From the NCBI RefSeq assembly GCF_020171845.1, contig NZ_JAIVAM010000005.1, forward strand, positions 1 through 64,000: a DNA stretch of 64,000 nucleotides, given 5' to 3'. The notes under the pieces are model-generated. The model saw only the letters and a program-made list of their open reading frames with translations, made no database searches and was not told where the DNA came from. Made by a program: the position numbers and the translations under genes. Of this stretch, positions 54,085-63,300 are shown piece by piece. The stretch is from Cytobacillus kochii (lineage in GTDB: Bacteria; Bacillota; Bacilli; Bacillales; Cytobacillaceae). Position 1 is the stretch's first letter, and each line of letters starts with the position of its first letter.

Positions 54085-54790
54085 TCCTACCATTTTTTCT
54101 TGCTCACTCTGATTTTTGGTACGTTTCTCGACGTTTCCTACCATATTTTTCGACTCACTCCGATTTTTGGTACGTTTCTGAACGAATCCTACCATCTTTT
54201 CATGCTATCTCCGGTTTTTGATACGTTTCTCGGCGTTTCCTACCATATTTTTCGGCTTACTCCGGTTTTTGGTACGTTTCTCGGCGTTTCCTACCATCTT
54301 TTCATACTCTCTCCGGTTTTTGGTACACATCTCGGCGTTTCCTACCATCTTTTTATGCTCTCTCCGATTTTTGGTACGCTTCTCGGCGTTTCCTACCATC
54401 TTTTTCGACTCACTCCGATTTTTGGTACGTTTCTCGGCGTTTCCTACCATCTTTTCATGCTCTCTCCGATTTTTGGTACGTTTCTCGACGTTTCCTACCA
54501 TATTCTCATGCTTACTCCGGTTTTTGGTACGTTTCTCGACGTTCCCTACCATATTTTTATGCTCTCTCCGGATTTTGGTACGTTTCTGGACGAATCCTAC
54601 CATCTTTTCATGCTATCTCCGGTTTTTGATACGTTCCTCGGCGTTTCCTACCATCTTTTCACGCTCTCTCCGATTTTTGGTACGCTTCTCGACTTTCCCT
54701 ACCATATTCTCATGCTCACCCCGATTTTTGGTACACTTCTCGGCGTTTCCCACCATCTTTTCATACTCACTCCGATTTTTGTACGTTTCC
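54085..54790. repeat. Tandem array of 51-bp repeats, about 14 copies
   Basis: The unit runs GATTTTTGGTACGTTTCTCG then a CGTTTCCTACCAT core and a variable 18-base part. CCTACCAT recurs every 51 bases. As 51 is a multiple of three, frames stay open on both strands and produce false proteins of 17-residue repeats (minus strand: MVGNAEKRTKN). No ribosome site or stable start is seen. It lies between the LRR gene's upstream side and the end of the PBP gene. A related array is at 59784-60598. Confidence 0.9.
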
Positions 54791-54862
54791 ACTCAAACCA
54801 CCCTCAACGCAGCACTCCTCTTCCTTACCACTACACCCTCATGTTATTACATCAAGCATCTA

Positions 54863-54900
54863 AAAATAATAAAAGGCTGGAACTATTTAGTCCCAGCCTT
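54863..54900 (-). terminator. Terminator of the PBP gene
   Basis: AAGGCTGG..CCAGCCTT stem with a short loop; on the minus strand it is followed by TTTTATTATTTTT. It lies 17 bases after the stop. Confidence 0.85.
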
Positions 54901-54916
54901 CAGTATTTATTCTTTA

Positions 54917-56929
54917 TTAGAAACGATCTTTGTTTTTCTCAAATGTATCTTTCACTTTTTCGATGACGATTTTACTGCCACCTTGTTCTTCGACACCTTC
55001 AACCATCATTGAGATAAGGAGATGAGGGTCATCCGGGTTATAGGCAACAAACCAACCGTTTTCTTTACCCTCTTCATCAGCGGTCTGTTTCAGTTCCGCC
55101 GTCCCCGTTTTCCCTGCTAGCGGGTAGCCTTCAATACGTGCCGTACGTGCTGTACCGCCTGGTTCGTTCACTACTTTATTCATCGATTCAGCTACAGTTT
55201 TAACGGTAGCTTCATCAATTATATTTTCCTTCCATACTTGGCTCTTTTCTTCCTCATTCAGGAGCAAGATCGGTTTAATCATTGACCCATTATTGATAAA
55301 AGGTGTATAAGAAGTAGCCAAGTGAAGGATGCTCATTTCAACATGTCCTTGCCCATAACCGGAATCGGCAATTAATGTTTCTTTATCCAGCTCGCCGATT
55401 GTAGAAGATTCGAGTGGATAGGCAAAGGGAATATCCTCTGTAAAGCCAAATTCTTTTAATCCAGCAGTTAATTTGTCTTTTCCTAGCTCTAATGCTGCCC
55501 TTGCAAAGTAAATATTATCCGAATACATCATCGCCAAATCGAAATTGACTGGCTTTCCAGGATCGCTTACCCTTGTGATTCGGTAATCACCCCAGCGATT
55601 ATCATCCGGCCACTGCAGGCCCTTCACTTCTATTGTATCTTCAGGTTTAATGGCTCCTTCTTTTAATGCAAGCGCACCTGTTATTGGTTTAATCACGGAA
55701 CCTGGTGCATACGTGTGTTGAAAACGATTCAAGAATGGATTATCACCACTCTCTTCTAGCTCTTCTAATTGAGAGGCAGAGTATCCAAGTGTTGCTTGAT
55801 TCGGATCGAACCCTGGACTAGAGACAAGGGCCAATGTTTCACCAGTAACAGGGTCAATGGCGGCCGCAGTGCCTGGCTTATGATCCAGTTCTTTATACAA
55901 GTCCTCTTGTAATGTGAGGTCAATGGTTAACTGAACGTTGCTACCATTTTCTACTGGTGTTTCGGCCACTACTACCTCTGAACCGTCCTCTTTCTTAATC
56001 CCTATTAAGACACCATTTGAACCACGCAGCTTTTCCTCATATACTTTCTCTAAGCCGCGGCGTCCGATGACATCATTACTGCCATATCCTTTTCCTTCGT
56101 GTTCCTCCAAGTCGTCAGCCGTCACTTGAGCGACATTACCAATTAAGTGTGAGGCCGCCTCGCCGCCAGGGTATACTCGACCTTCAATATCCTTTTTTAA
56201 TACACCTGGTATGCTCATCAAGTTATTTAATAGTTCTTCTTGATCCGTCGCAATTTTCTTGATTGGCACAAATTGATTTGCCTGCACCCAACTCGCGCCT
56301 AGTTTATCCTTAACAGAGTTCTCTGAGATCTCAAGTAATTTTGCCACTTGCTTAACCGTTTCATCTTCAGAGTCCATTTGTTCTGGGACAATGCCGATTT
56401 CTAAAATCGTCCCATTGAAAGCAAGTGGATCGCCTGAACGATCGACAATTTCTCCCCGTTTTGCCTTCACTGTGTTGTATGTAATTTCATCATTCGGGCC
56501 AAGTTCAGGGAAAATATAAGTCGTATCCCATTCAATATACCAATTTTCCTCTTCGTCTCTCTCTTCTTTCACTAATGTTGCTTGGTGATCAAAGGCAATC
56601 TCTCCTGCTAAACTATCCATTTTTGCCGAAAATGGTAGTTGTAATGATTGCTGATCTGTATCTTGTTCTTTCTCTGATTTTTTATGTGAAATGTCTAAGT
56701 TAGCAATGCCTAAATCTGTATATACTTTTTCATAGCGACTGACAAAGTCTTCTTCACTAACTGATTCCTTTGCCTCTTTTGAGAGCATGCCATACATTTT
56801 TGCGAACTCCTCTTTATTCCAATATTCTATATATTGAGATAACCGTTGTTCTGGATCAACCTCTTTATTGCATGCACTAAGAATGGCTAAAACCGTAATG
56901 GCCACAAATAAATAGACTACCTTTTTCAT
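54917..56929 (-). CDS. Penicillin-binding transpeptidase, PBP3/MecA-type
   Basis: The 670-residue class B enzyme has lipobox ILSAC, so it is probably a lipoprotein. An NTF2-like MecA_N domain lies at about 25-145, then a dimerisation domain (about 150-325) and a transpeptidase domain (about 340-665). The active motifs are S-x-x-K in GSVIKP at about 415, S-D-N in MYSDNIYF and K-T-G in AGKTGTAEL. It cross-links peptidoglycan; MecA-type proteins often have low affinity for beta-lactams. ATG 56929 is chosen because GGGGGAGA is just upstream. Confidence 0.93.
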   Translation of the reverse strand: MKKVVYLFVAITVLAILSACNKEVDPEQRLSQYIEYWNKEEFAKMYGMLSKEAKESVSEEDFVSRYEKVYTDLGIANLDISHKKSEKEQDTDQQSLQLPFSAKMDSLAGEIAFDHQATLVKEERDEEENWYIEWDTTYIFPELGPNDEITYNTVKAKRGEIVDRSGDPLAFNGTILEIGIVPEQMDSEDETVKQVAKLLEISENSVKDKLGASWVQANQFVPIKKIATDQEELLNNLMSIPGVLKKDIEGRVYPGGEAASHLIGNVAQVTADDLEEHEGKGYGSNDVIGRRGLEKVYEEKLRGSNGVLIGIKKEDGSEVVVAETPVENGSNVQLTIDLTLQEDLYKELDHKPGTAAAIDPVTGETLALVSSPGFDPNQATLGYSASQLEELEESGDNPFLNRFQHTYAPGSVIKPITGALALKEGAIKPEDTIEVKGLQWPDDNRWGDYRITRVSDPGKPVNFDLAMMYSDNIYFARAALELGKDKLTAGLKEFGFTEDIPFAYPLESSTIGELDKETLIADSGYGQGHVEMSILHLATSYTPFINNGSMIKPILLLNEEEKSQVWKENIIDEATVKTVAESMNKVVNEPGGTARTARIEGYPLAGKTGTAELKQTADEEGKENGWFVAYNPDDPHLLISMMVEGVEEQGGSKIVIEKVKDTFEKNKDRF

Positions 56930-57013
56930 GTCTCTCCCCCTCATCAACCATTTTAACACTACGGTCACTTTCATACCATATATAGAACAACGGTTTCATG
57001 CGAACATTTTATG

Positions 57014-57048
57014 AACAAAAAAATCCGAGCCTTTATGACAGCTCGGAT
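57014..57048 (-). terminator. Terminator overlapping the end of the MATE gene
   Basis: ATCCGAGC (57023-57030) and GCTCGGAT (57041-57048) pair, and on the minus strand seven T follow. The stem includes the last codons of the gene at 57033. Confidence 0.85.
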
Positions 57049-58409
57049 ATTCCTACTTGTTTTTCCTTTTCCTTATGATGAATGCTTTTCAAACGAATGT
57101 AGAAACCGATTGCCGCTGCAGTTAGCCCTACGGAAATACCAATCCAAAAACCGTATGCCTCAAGCTTTGTAAAGGCAGCTAAACTATAGCCAACTGGAAT
57201 ACCAATCACCCAATAGGAAATAAAAGCAATGATAAATGGTATTTTCACATCTTTATAGCCTCGTAAGACACCTTGTAACCCCGCTTGAGCAGCATCTGAA
57301 ATCTGATAAAAAATAGCAATCACAAAAAAGTTAGCCGCAAGTAAAATCACTTCTGGATCATTCGAATAGATGGCGGCAATTTGTTCTTTGAAGAACAACA
57401 AGAAGATAGAAGCAAAGCCCATAAATGCCATTCCACCTAAAACACCAAGCAAACTGTATTTTTTTGCATTGTCTAAACGTCTGCCCCCAACAGAGTACCC
57501 GATCATAATTGTCATCGCCATTGATAGACTAAGAGGGATCATAAATAATAAGGAAGTGAAACTAAACGCCACTTGGTTGGCTGCTACTGTAATCGTTGAA
57601 AACATCATACCAACTAAAAGGGTCACAACCGCAAAAATACTAGATTCAAAGAAAATTGTTAATCCTATTGGGATTCCAATGGATAATTGTTCTCTCCATG
57701 CTTTTATTGATGGTTTAAACCAAACTTTCCCAATTTTGTAGTTTCTAATTTTTTCGATTTTAAAACTGATCAATATACTAATGATTAGAATGAACCAATA
57801 CGTAAAGCCCGTTGTATAACCTGCACCAATTCCGCCGAGCCTTGGAAAACCAAAATGACCAAACACTAAGCAGTAGTTCAAGAATATATTTATTGGTACC
57901 GCTAATATGGTAATAATCATCGTGATTTGTGTGAATCCTTGTGCATCAAAGAAGTTCCTTAGCACATTGTATAAAAATAACGGCACAATCCCGATTGATA
58001 AGCCAAGTAAATAATGAAAAGCAATATATTCAACATTTGGAGCCAAGCTCATTAAACTTAAAATCGGCTCCAAGAAAAAAATACCGATTAAAAGTATAAT
58101 AACAGCAATAATAGCAGCTAAGTATAACGCTTGTGTCACACTATAGGATATTTTCTCCTTTTTACCTTGTCCTAGTAAATGCGACACAATAGGAGTTATA
58201 GCAAGCATAATCCCATTGATCCCTGTAAATACCGGCATCCATATGTTGGACCCAATTGCCACTCCAGCCAAATCATCCGTTCCAACGCGGCCAGACATCA
58301 TCGTATCCGTTAAATTCATTGCATATAGCCCTATTTGCGTCACCATAATCGGCCATAGCACTTGCAAAAATAGCTTAATTTTCTCATTCCACGTTTCTGC
58401 ATGATACAT
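57033..58409 (-). CDS. MATE family multidrug/Na+ antiporter
   Basis: The 458-residue protein has twelve helices in two bundles. It starts with VLWPIMVTQIGLYAMNLTDTMMSGRVG and has the second-bundle counterpart GLTIFFESSIFAVVTLLVG at about residue 247. It is of the NorM/YeeO-like group, which exports cationic compounds by Na+ or H+ exchange. Length is normal. CAGGAGATAG precedes ATG 58409. Confidence 0.92.
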   Translation of the reverse strand: MYHAETWNEKIKLFLQVLWPIMVTQIGLYAMNLTDTMMSGRVGTDDLAGVAIGSNIWMPVFTGINGIMLAITPIVSHLLGQGKKEKISYSVTQALYLAAIIAVIILLIGIFFLEPILSLMSLAPNVEYIAFHYLLGLSIGIVPLFLYNVLRNFFDAQGFTQITMIITILAVPINIFLNYCLVFGHFGFPRLGGIGAGYTTGFTYWFILIISILISFKIEKIRNYKIGKVWFKPSIKAWREQLSIGIPIGLTIFFESSIFAVVTLLVGMMFSTITVAANQVAFSFTSLLFMIPLSLSMAMTIMIGYSVGGRRLDNAKKYSLLGVLGGMAFMGFASIFLLFFKEQIAAIYSNDPEVILLAANFFVIAIFYQISDAAQAGLQGVLRGYKDVKIPFIIAFISYWVIGIPVGYSLAAFTKLEAYGFWIGISVGLTAAAIGFYIRLKSIHHKEKEKQVGISELS

Positions 58410-58478
58410 TTTTTATTCTATCTCCTGTTTCGTCTGATTTTAGCGATGATTTATTTTAGCACTGGAATGATGTTGTTT

Positions 58479-58679
58479 TCAATCGAACATCAGAAGTGGA
58501 TTATAACATATCACTAGCTGGAGCCCACCTTGCATAGAGAATAAGATCCCCTTTGTCCCTGCTGGAATAACCGTTACCACCTGCCCCGCAGTATTAGACC
58601 AATTCACAAATCGGTAACCACGTACTGGTCCTGGTGGATTTAAAATAATTGGCAGTTCTGAGGCTGTATACGTTTGCAT
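58479..58679 (-). CDS. Small hypothetical protein
   Basis: The 66-residue frame starts MQTYTASELPIILNPPGPV. It has no recognised domain, no signal peptide and two separated cysteine-free halves; a single Cys lies near the end (LVICYNP). AAAGGA lies only one base before ATG, closer than usual. It sits between the MATE gene and the divergent NERD gene with little room for another gene. It may be real; evidence is limited. Confidence 0.45.
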   Translation of the reverse strand: MQTYTASELPIILNPPGPVRGYRFVNWSNTAGQVVTVIPAGTKGILFSMQGGLQLVICYNPLLMFD

Positions 58680-58768
58680 GTCCTTTTATAACATATGAAG
58701 GACTGGACTTACTGATGAAAAGGAATGACAGTGGCATTCTTATCGTTTATAATTTTGGAAAAGAAAGG

Positions 58769-59698
58769 ATGATGTTTTTGACTGTTTATAAACCACTCGA
58801 AGCTTCGACTACTCTCCGTTTTTATCGAGCAATCCACACTCGCACCGAATTACCTCCAGAATCTGCGTACTATCTACAATCTTTACAAAAGGGCTATAAT
58901 GGTGAGAAGAATTGGGCCACCTATTTGAATGAACTCCCCGAGAACATCCCGATTCTATACGACCTTCAATTTGAAGTGAACCAATCTTCTATTCAAATTG
59001 ATGCCCTCTGTATTCTCCAAAACAAACTAGTACTTTTTGAAGTAAAAAACTTCAAAGGGAATTTTACAATAGATGGAGATAAGTGGTATAGCCCCTCTCA
59101 CAAAGAAATGAAGAATCCCCTCAACCAGATCAAACGTGCCGAACCCTTATTCCATCAATTCTTAAAAAAGCACCAACTTAACATACCGTTTGACTATTAC
59201 CTTATTTTCGTCCATCCTACCTTTATCCTCTATGGTGCCTCTCATCAAGAACAACTCATTCTTCCAGGGCAAATCCCTGAATTCTTGGATGGTCTCAAAC
59301 AACAAACCTTTTCACCCCCACGGATGCACACAAACATTATTGATACCTTACTAACTAATCACAAAAACGGTATCCATTTGCTCCATAAACCTCAATATCA
59401 CTTTGATCAGATGGTGAAGGGGCTATTTTGCGGGGTTTGTGGAGGGAAGATGAACAGAACACATAAAATGATTTTCTCCTGCTCGGGATGTCATCACCCA
59501 ACCTCGGTGAACAATATTGTCCTGTGTAATATTCAGGATTATATGACTCTATTTCCGGAACGCAAGGTAACTACGGCAAGTATTTTTGAATGGGTTGGTG
59601 GGGAGGTTAGTGCAAATGCCATAAAGAAAATCCTTTATAATAACTTTGAGAGAACAGGAAAAGGTAAATCTACCCACTATATAAAAACAGATAAATAA
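58769..59698 (+). CDS. NERD domain protein with C-terminal zinc finger
   Basis: The 309-residue protein has a NERD (nuclease-related) domain at about 40-150: LYDLQFEVNQSSIQIDALCI then LVLFEVKNFKGNF, with the D and E-x-K of the restriction-like core. A four-Cys element CGVCGGKMNRTHKMIFSCSGC lies at about 222-242. The family is thought to act on DNA, but its biology is not established. Start is uncertain: ATG 58769 or 58772 next to AAAGG, or TTG 58778 with better spacing. It is a single gene ending before the second repeat array. Confidence 0.82.
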   Translation: MMFLTVYKPLEASTTLRFYRAIHTRTELPPESAYYLQSLQKGYNGEKNWATYLNELPENIPILYDLQFEVNQSSIQIDALCILQNKLVLFEVKNFKGNFTIDGDKWYSPSHKEMKNPLNQIKRAEPLFHQFLKKHQLNIPFDYYLIFVHPTFILYGASHQEQLILPGQIPEFLDGLKQQTFSPPRMHTNIIDTLLTNHKNGIHLLHKPQYHFDQMVKGLFCGVCGGKMNRTHKMIFSCSGCHHPTSVNNIVLCNIQDYMTLFPERKVTTASIFEWVGGEVSANAIKKILYNNFERTGKGKSTHYIKTDK

Positions 59699-59783
59699 CT
59701 TATTCATATTGAAGTAAAATTCAGCTCATAAAATAGGTAAAATTGATAATGTGTAGCCTTTTAAACTCATCTTGTTGATCTTT

Positions 59784-60598
59784 AGCACTTTTATGTTCGT
59801 TTTTTGGATTTACTAACACATCTCACTGAGTTTCAGCTTCAGTATGTTCGTTTTTTCGTTTTACCAACACACCTCATTGGTTTCCAGCTTCAGTATGTTC
59901 GTTTTTCCGTTTTACCAACACATCTCACTGAGTTCCACCTCCAGTATGTTCGTTTTTCCGTTTTACCAACACATCTCATTGGTTTCCAGCATCAGTATGT
60001 TCGTTTTTCCGTTTTACCAACACATCTCACTGGTTTCCAGCTCTAGTGTGTTCGTTTTTTCGTTTTACCAACACATCTCACTGGTTTCCACCTCCAGTAT
60101 GTTCGTTTTTCCGTTTTACCAACACATCTCACTGAGTTCCACCTCCAGTATGTTCGTTTTTTCGTTTTACCAACACACCTCATTGGTTTCCAGCTTCAGT
60201 ATGTTCGTTTTTCCGTTTTACCAACACATCTCACTGAGTTCCACCTCCAGTATGTTCGTTTTTCCGTTTTACCAACACATCTCACTGAGTTCCACCTCCA
60301 GTATGTTCGTTTTTTCGTTTTACCAACACACCTCATTGGTTTCCAGCTTCAGTATGTTCGTTTTTCCGTTTTACCAACACATCTCACTGAGTTCCACCTC
60401 CAGTATGTTCGTTTTTTCGTTTTACCAACACATCTCATTGGTTTCCAGCATCAGTATGTTCGTTTTTCCGTTTTACCAACACATCTCACTGGTTTCCAGC
60501 ATCAGTATGTTCGTTTTTCCGTTTTACCAACACATCTCACTGGTTTCCACCTCCAGTATGTTCGTTTTTCCGTTTTGCCAACACATCTCACTGAGTTT
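59784..60598. repeat. Tandem array of 51-bp repeats, about 16 copies
   Basis: The unit runs TATGTTCGTTTTTCCGTTTT then ACCAACACATCTCACT and a variable part ending in CCAG. Two long plus-strand frames (17-residue repeats such as MFVFPFYQHISLVSSIS) arise only because 51 is divisible by three. Unit variants recur in order, which suggests block duplications of about 153 bases. The array separates the converging NERD and TrhO genes. Its core resembles that of the array at 54085. Confidence 0.92.
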
Positions 60599-60818
60599 TA
60601 TCTATCATGTACAGTATTAATTGCCTACTAATGGTCAATTGTGATCTTATTTTCATGATACTAATACGTTCGGATACTCTACGAACATAAATACTCAGCA
60701 TAAAAAACTTTTCCGTACAAGGCTAGTACGTCCTCGAAGACTATCATGCCCACCTCTCCACACAAAATGGGTTGATTGCATCTTTCAAACATTCATCTAG
60801 TAAGACCAAATCACACCA

Positions 60819-60853
60819 AAAAACCCCCACAGACCAAAGCCTGCGGGGGTTTC
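60819..60853 (-). terminator. Terminator of the trhO gene
   Basis: AAACCCCC.CAG and CTG.GGGGGTTT form a G+C-rich stem (one G-U pair); on the minus strand T6 follows. It lies seven bases from the stop. Confidence 0.85.
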
Positions 60854-60859
60854 CACTAT

Positions 60860-61810
60860 TTATGATAATACTGCTAATCTTTCTTTAACTTCTTCTTCAG
60901 TTAACCCGTGCTCTGCAATGTAGCGGTTGCGTGGGTGTGAGCGGCATTCTTCGGAACAGCTACGTAAATGTTTGTGTTCATTTTCCTCAGAACAAAGGAT
61001 TTTTTTGTTACATTCTGGGTTGGCACAGTTGACGTAACGTTCACATGGCTCACCAGAATAGTAATCCTTCCCTACAACTACATGTTCTTTGCGGTTGACG
61101 GGTACTGCGATTCTTTCATCGAATACATATAATTGGCCATCCCATAGATCGCCTTGGACTTCGGGATCTTTTCCGTAAGTGACGATACCGCCATTCAGTT
61201 GTCCTACATCTTTAAAGCCTTCTTGAAGTAACCAGCCAGAGAATTTTTCACAACGAATACCACCAGTACAATAAGTGACAATTTTCTTCTCGCCTAACAA
61301 TTCTTTATTATCTCTTACCCATTGAGGGAGGTCGCGGAAGTTTGTAATATCTGGGCGAATGGCACCACGGAAGTGACCTAGATCATATTCATAATCATTT
61401 CTTGCGTCTAAAACAACTGTATTTTCATCATTTAAGCTCTCGTAGAATTCTTTCGCGCTTAAATGTTTACCTGTTAATTGATTTGGATTGATATCGTCTT
61501 CTAATCGAAGAGTAACTAGCTCTGGACGATAACGTACTTTCATTTTTGGAAACGCATGTTCATCTACTTCATCGATTTTGAAAATCATATCAGCAAAACG
61601 TGGGTCTGCTTTCATATGCTCGATGTAGCGGTCTGTTTGTTCTACAGTACCTGAACAAGTCCCATTAATTCCTTCATCTGCAATCAAAATACGGCCTTTT
61701 AATCCTAGTTCGTTACAAAATGCTTTGTGTTCAATCGCGAACTCTTCTCCGTTTTCAATTGGTACGTACATGTAGTATAACAATACGCGATAGTTATTCT
61801 TTTCTTCCAT
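60860..61810 (-). CDS. trhO: tRNA uridine(34) hydroxylase TrhO (rhodanese family)
   Basis: The 316-residue protein has an N-terminal ferredoxin-like domain ([18 protein letters not shown], then [16 protein letters not shown]). A rhodanese domain at about 125-220 has active Cys in [17 protein letters not shown] Cys-rich C-terminus ([22 protein letters not shown]) could bind zinc. TrhO makes 5-hydroxyuridine at the wobble base of tRNA, using prephenate-independent chemistry with oxygen. ATG 61810 has AGGTG upstream; GTG 61819 is less likely. It matches B. subtilis YbfQ in layout. Confidence 0.93.
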   Translation of the reverse strand: MEEKNNYRVLLYYMYVPIENGEEFAIEHKAFCNELGLKGRILIADEGINGTCSGTVEQTDRYIEHMKADPRFADMIFKIDEVDEHAFPKMKVRYRPELVTLRLEDDINPNQLTGKHLSAKEFYESLNDENTVVLDARNDYEYDLGHFRGAIRPDITNFRDLPQWVRDNKELLGEKKIVTYCTGGIRCEKFSGWLLQEGFKDVGQLNGGIVTYGKDPEVQGDLWDGQLYVFDERIAVPVNRKEHVVVGKDYYSGEPCERYVNCANPECNKKILCSEENEHKHLRSCSEECRSHPRNRYIAEHGLTEEEVKERLAVLS

Positions 61811-62045
61811 TTTCTTCACCTATTCTTTTTATATTTGCAAGATATAATGGTTCAATAGGTTTTTTACACCATTTTCTTACTGACAGTATTATAACAAAAA
61901 AACGCTAGGAAATAATGTCGATTTATTGACCTTTTTTTGGTATTCTTACCCGACTAACAGTTTATCCACCGCAATATAATTTCATACTTAATAAAAAAAA
62001 TCGAAAAAATACTTAATTTTACCTATATCTGAACATTTAAAATTA

Positions 62046-62074
62046 TTGATAAATATACAAAATTTACTTATTAT
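62046..62074 (+). promoter_or_regulatory. Candidate sigma-A promoter of the PlcR-like gene
   Basis: TTGATA (62046-62051) and TATTAT (62069-62074) with 17 bases between. The start of transcription would be close to the ribosome site AAGGAGG at 62083, giving a very short leader. Confidence 0.45.
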
Positions 62075-62096
62075 AAAAGGAAAAGGAGGTATGTTT

Positions 62097-62984
62097 ATGA
62101 GCCTTGCACCAGTAAGTTTTGGAGAAATTCTCAGCGATCTTCGGCAATTTAAAAAACTATCAATTGAGGATTTAGCAGAAGGAATTTGTTCGTCAGAAGA
62201 AATCATCGAATATGAAAAAGGCAAGAAGTATCCAACATTAGATCAGTTATATGAATTGGCTGAACGGTTGAATGTAGAAGTCAGCCATTTCATTGACTAT
62301 GCATCATCAAGTACCTTCAATTATGTTACGGCTGTTTTTTTATTAATTAAGAAGTATAAACGCGAACGCGATTATCAAGCGATTTATGGGATTATTGAAC
62401 AAGAGAGGGACAACCCTTTATTTAAGCAGCGGATTTCTATGCAATTTATGCTTTGGCATGAGGGGATTTGTGAGTATTATTTACACCAAAATGAGGATGA
62501 TGCGGTAAAACTCCTTTATCAGGCAATCGATTTAACGAACCCTGATAGAAGTAGACTGACAGAGAACGAAATTGAAATTCTTACGAGCTTAGCGATTATT
62601 AAGCTTGAAGAAAAGGACTTCATATTTGCCTCTAATATGTTTGAGGATGCGTTAGATAATTTGGATTCGCTTCCGCATATACTGGATCCGAAAGTGAAAT
62701 TGCGGATTTTGTATGGGCTATCACAAACATTAGCAGCAATGAATAATTATGAGGACTCGTTGAAATATAGTAATTTAGGGATTAATTATTGCATTAATAA
62801 TGAGATACTTTATTTATTTGGGGAATTTTACTTCCAATCGGGCGAAAGTTACATCAAAATTGGTGAGATAGATATAGGTACGGAGTATATTAATCGGGCA
62901 AAATCTATCTTTTTACTACAAAATGATGAAAAATTTGCCAAATTAGTAGGGATAGAGCTAGATAAATTATTAGAAAAGTGTTAA
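62097..62984 (+). CDS. PlcR-like RRNPP quorum-sensing regulator (HTH + TPR)
   Basis: The 295-residue protein has an XRE-type HTH at about residues 6-62 (FGEILSDLRQFKKLSIEDLA, EEIIEYEKGKKYPTLDQLYELA). A helical region follows to the end that reads as five or so TPR-like pairs (GIIEQERDNPLFKQRISMQF, SLKYSNLGINYCINNEILYLF, GESYIKIGEIDIGTEYINRA). This size and layout match PlcR of the B. cereus group, whose TPR part binds the reimported PapR peptide. ATG 62097 is chosen since AAGGAGG ends seven bases before it. A secreted repeat peptide gene follows 44 bases later on the same strand, the position of papR. Targets are not visible; a PlcR box was not found. Confidence 0.87.
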   Translation: MSLAPVSFGEILSDLRQFKKLSIEDLAEGICSSEEIIEYEKGKKYPTLDQLYELAERLNVEVSHFIDYASSSTFNYVTAVFLLIKKYKRERDYQAIYGIIEQERDNPLFKQRISMQFMLWHEGICEYYLHQNEDDAVKLLYQAIDLTNPDRSRLTENEIEILTSLAIIKLEEKDFIFASNMFEDALDNLDSLPHILDPKVKLRILYGLSQTLAAMNNYEDSLKYSNLGINYCINNEILYLFGEFYFQSGESYIKIGEIDIGTEYINRAKSIFLLQNDEKFAKLVGIELDKLLEKC

Positions 62985-63028
62985 TATTTGTATTGTAAGA
63001 TATTTCTATATTGAAAGGAGAAAGGGAA

Positions 63029-63253
63029 ATGAAAAAATTCGTTTCTGCATCAGTTGTTGCACTTTCAATGGTTGCTTTCGGAGGATTTGTTGGAGCTGAA
63101 CCACTACCGACCCAACATGGCGCTGAACCACTTCCTACTCAGCACGGTGCTGAGCCGCTTCCAACTCAACACGGATCTTCACCACTACCAACTCAACATG
63201 GCGCTGAACCGCTGCCGACTCAACATGGTGCACCACTACCTACCCAACATTAA
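63029..63253 (+). CDS. Secreted peptide precursor with six PLPTQH repeats (candidate pheromone)
   Basis: The 74-residue precursor has a signal peptide (KKFVSASVVALSMVAFGGFV) with a likely signal peptidase I site after FVGA. The rest is only repeats: five 9-residue units of the form EPLPTQHGA and a final PLPTQH at the C-terminus. Unit 3 ends with Ser, unit 4 begins with Ser, and the last lacks Glu. The copies use different synonymous codons, which shows selection on the peptide. AAAGGAG is eight bases before ATG 63029. Its place after the PlcR-like gene is that of papR, so it is probably the cognate signal, released in several copies by proteases and reimported by an oligopeptide permease. An unrelated antimicrobial or wall role cannot be excluded. 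Confidence 0.8.
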   Translation: MKKFVSASVVALSMVAFGGFVGAEPLPTQHGAEPLPTQHGAEPLPTQHGSSPLPTQHGAEPLPTQHGAPLPTQH

Positions 63254-63265
63254 TAAGGTTTGAGC

Positions 63266-63297
63266 AAAAGCACTTTCCCGCCAGAAGGTGCTTTTTC
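63266..63297 (+). terminator. Terminator of the regulator/peptide operon
   Basis: AAAAGCAC..GTGCTTTT stem with a 14-base loop, followed by T and then CTTG. It may work in both directions. Confidence 0.75.
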
Positions 63298-63300
63298 TTG

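Noticed and set aside
54064..55012. Long plus- and minus-strand frames made of 17-residue repeats
   Set aside because: They are open only because the DNA unit is 51 bp. They lack ribosome sites, overlap each other in several frames and run into the PBP gene.
54085..60598. CRISPR arrays
   Set aside because: Units are tandem without unique spacers of constant length, the variable parts are shared between units, and no cas gene is near.
59804..60620. Frames with FVFPFYQHISL repeats (80 and 258 codons)
   Set aside because: Same reason: a 51-bp array keeps all frames open. No ribosome site and no plausible protein composition.
61911..62096. A PlcR box (TATGNAAN4TTNCATA) before the PlcR-like gene
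   Set aside because: No match was found by eye, so this regulator probably reads another sequence.
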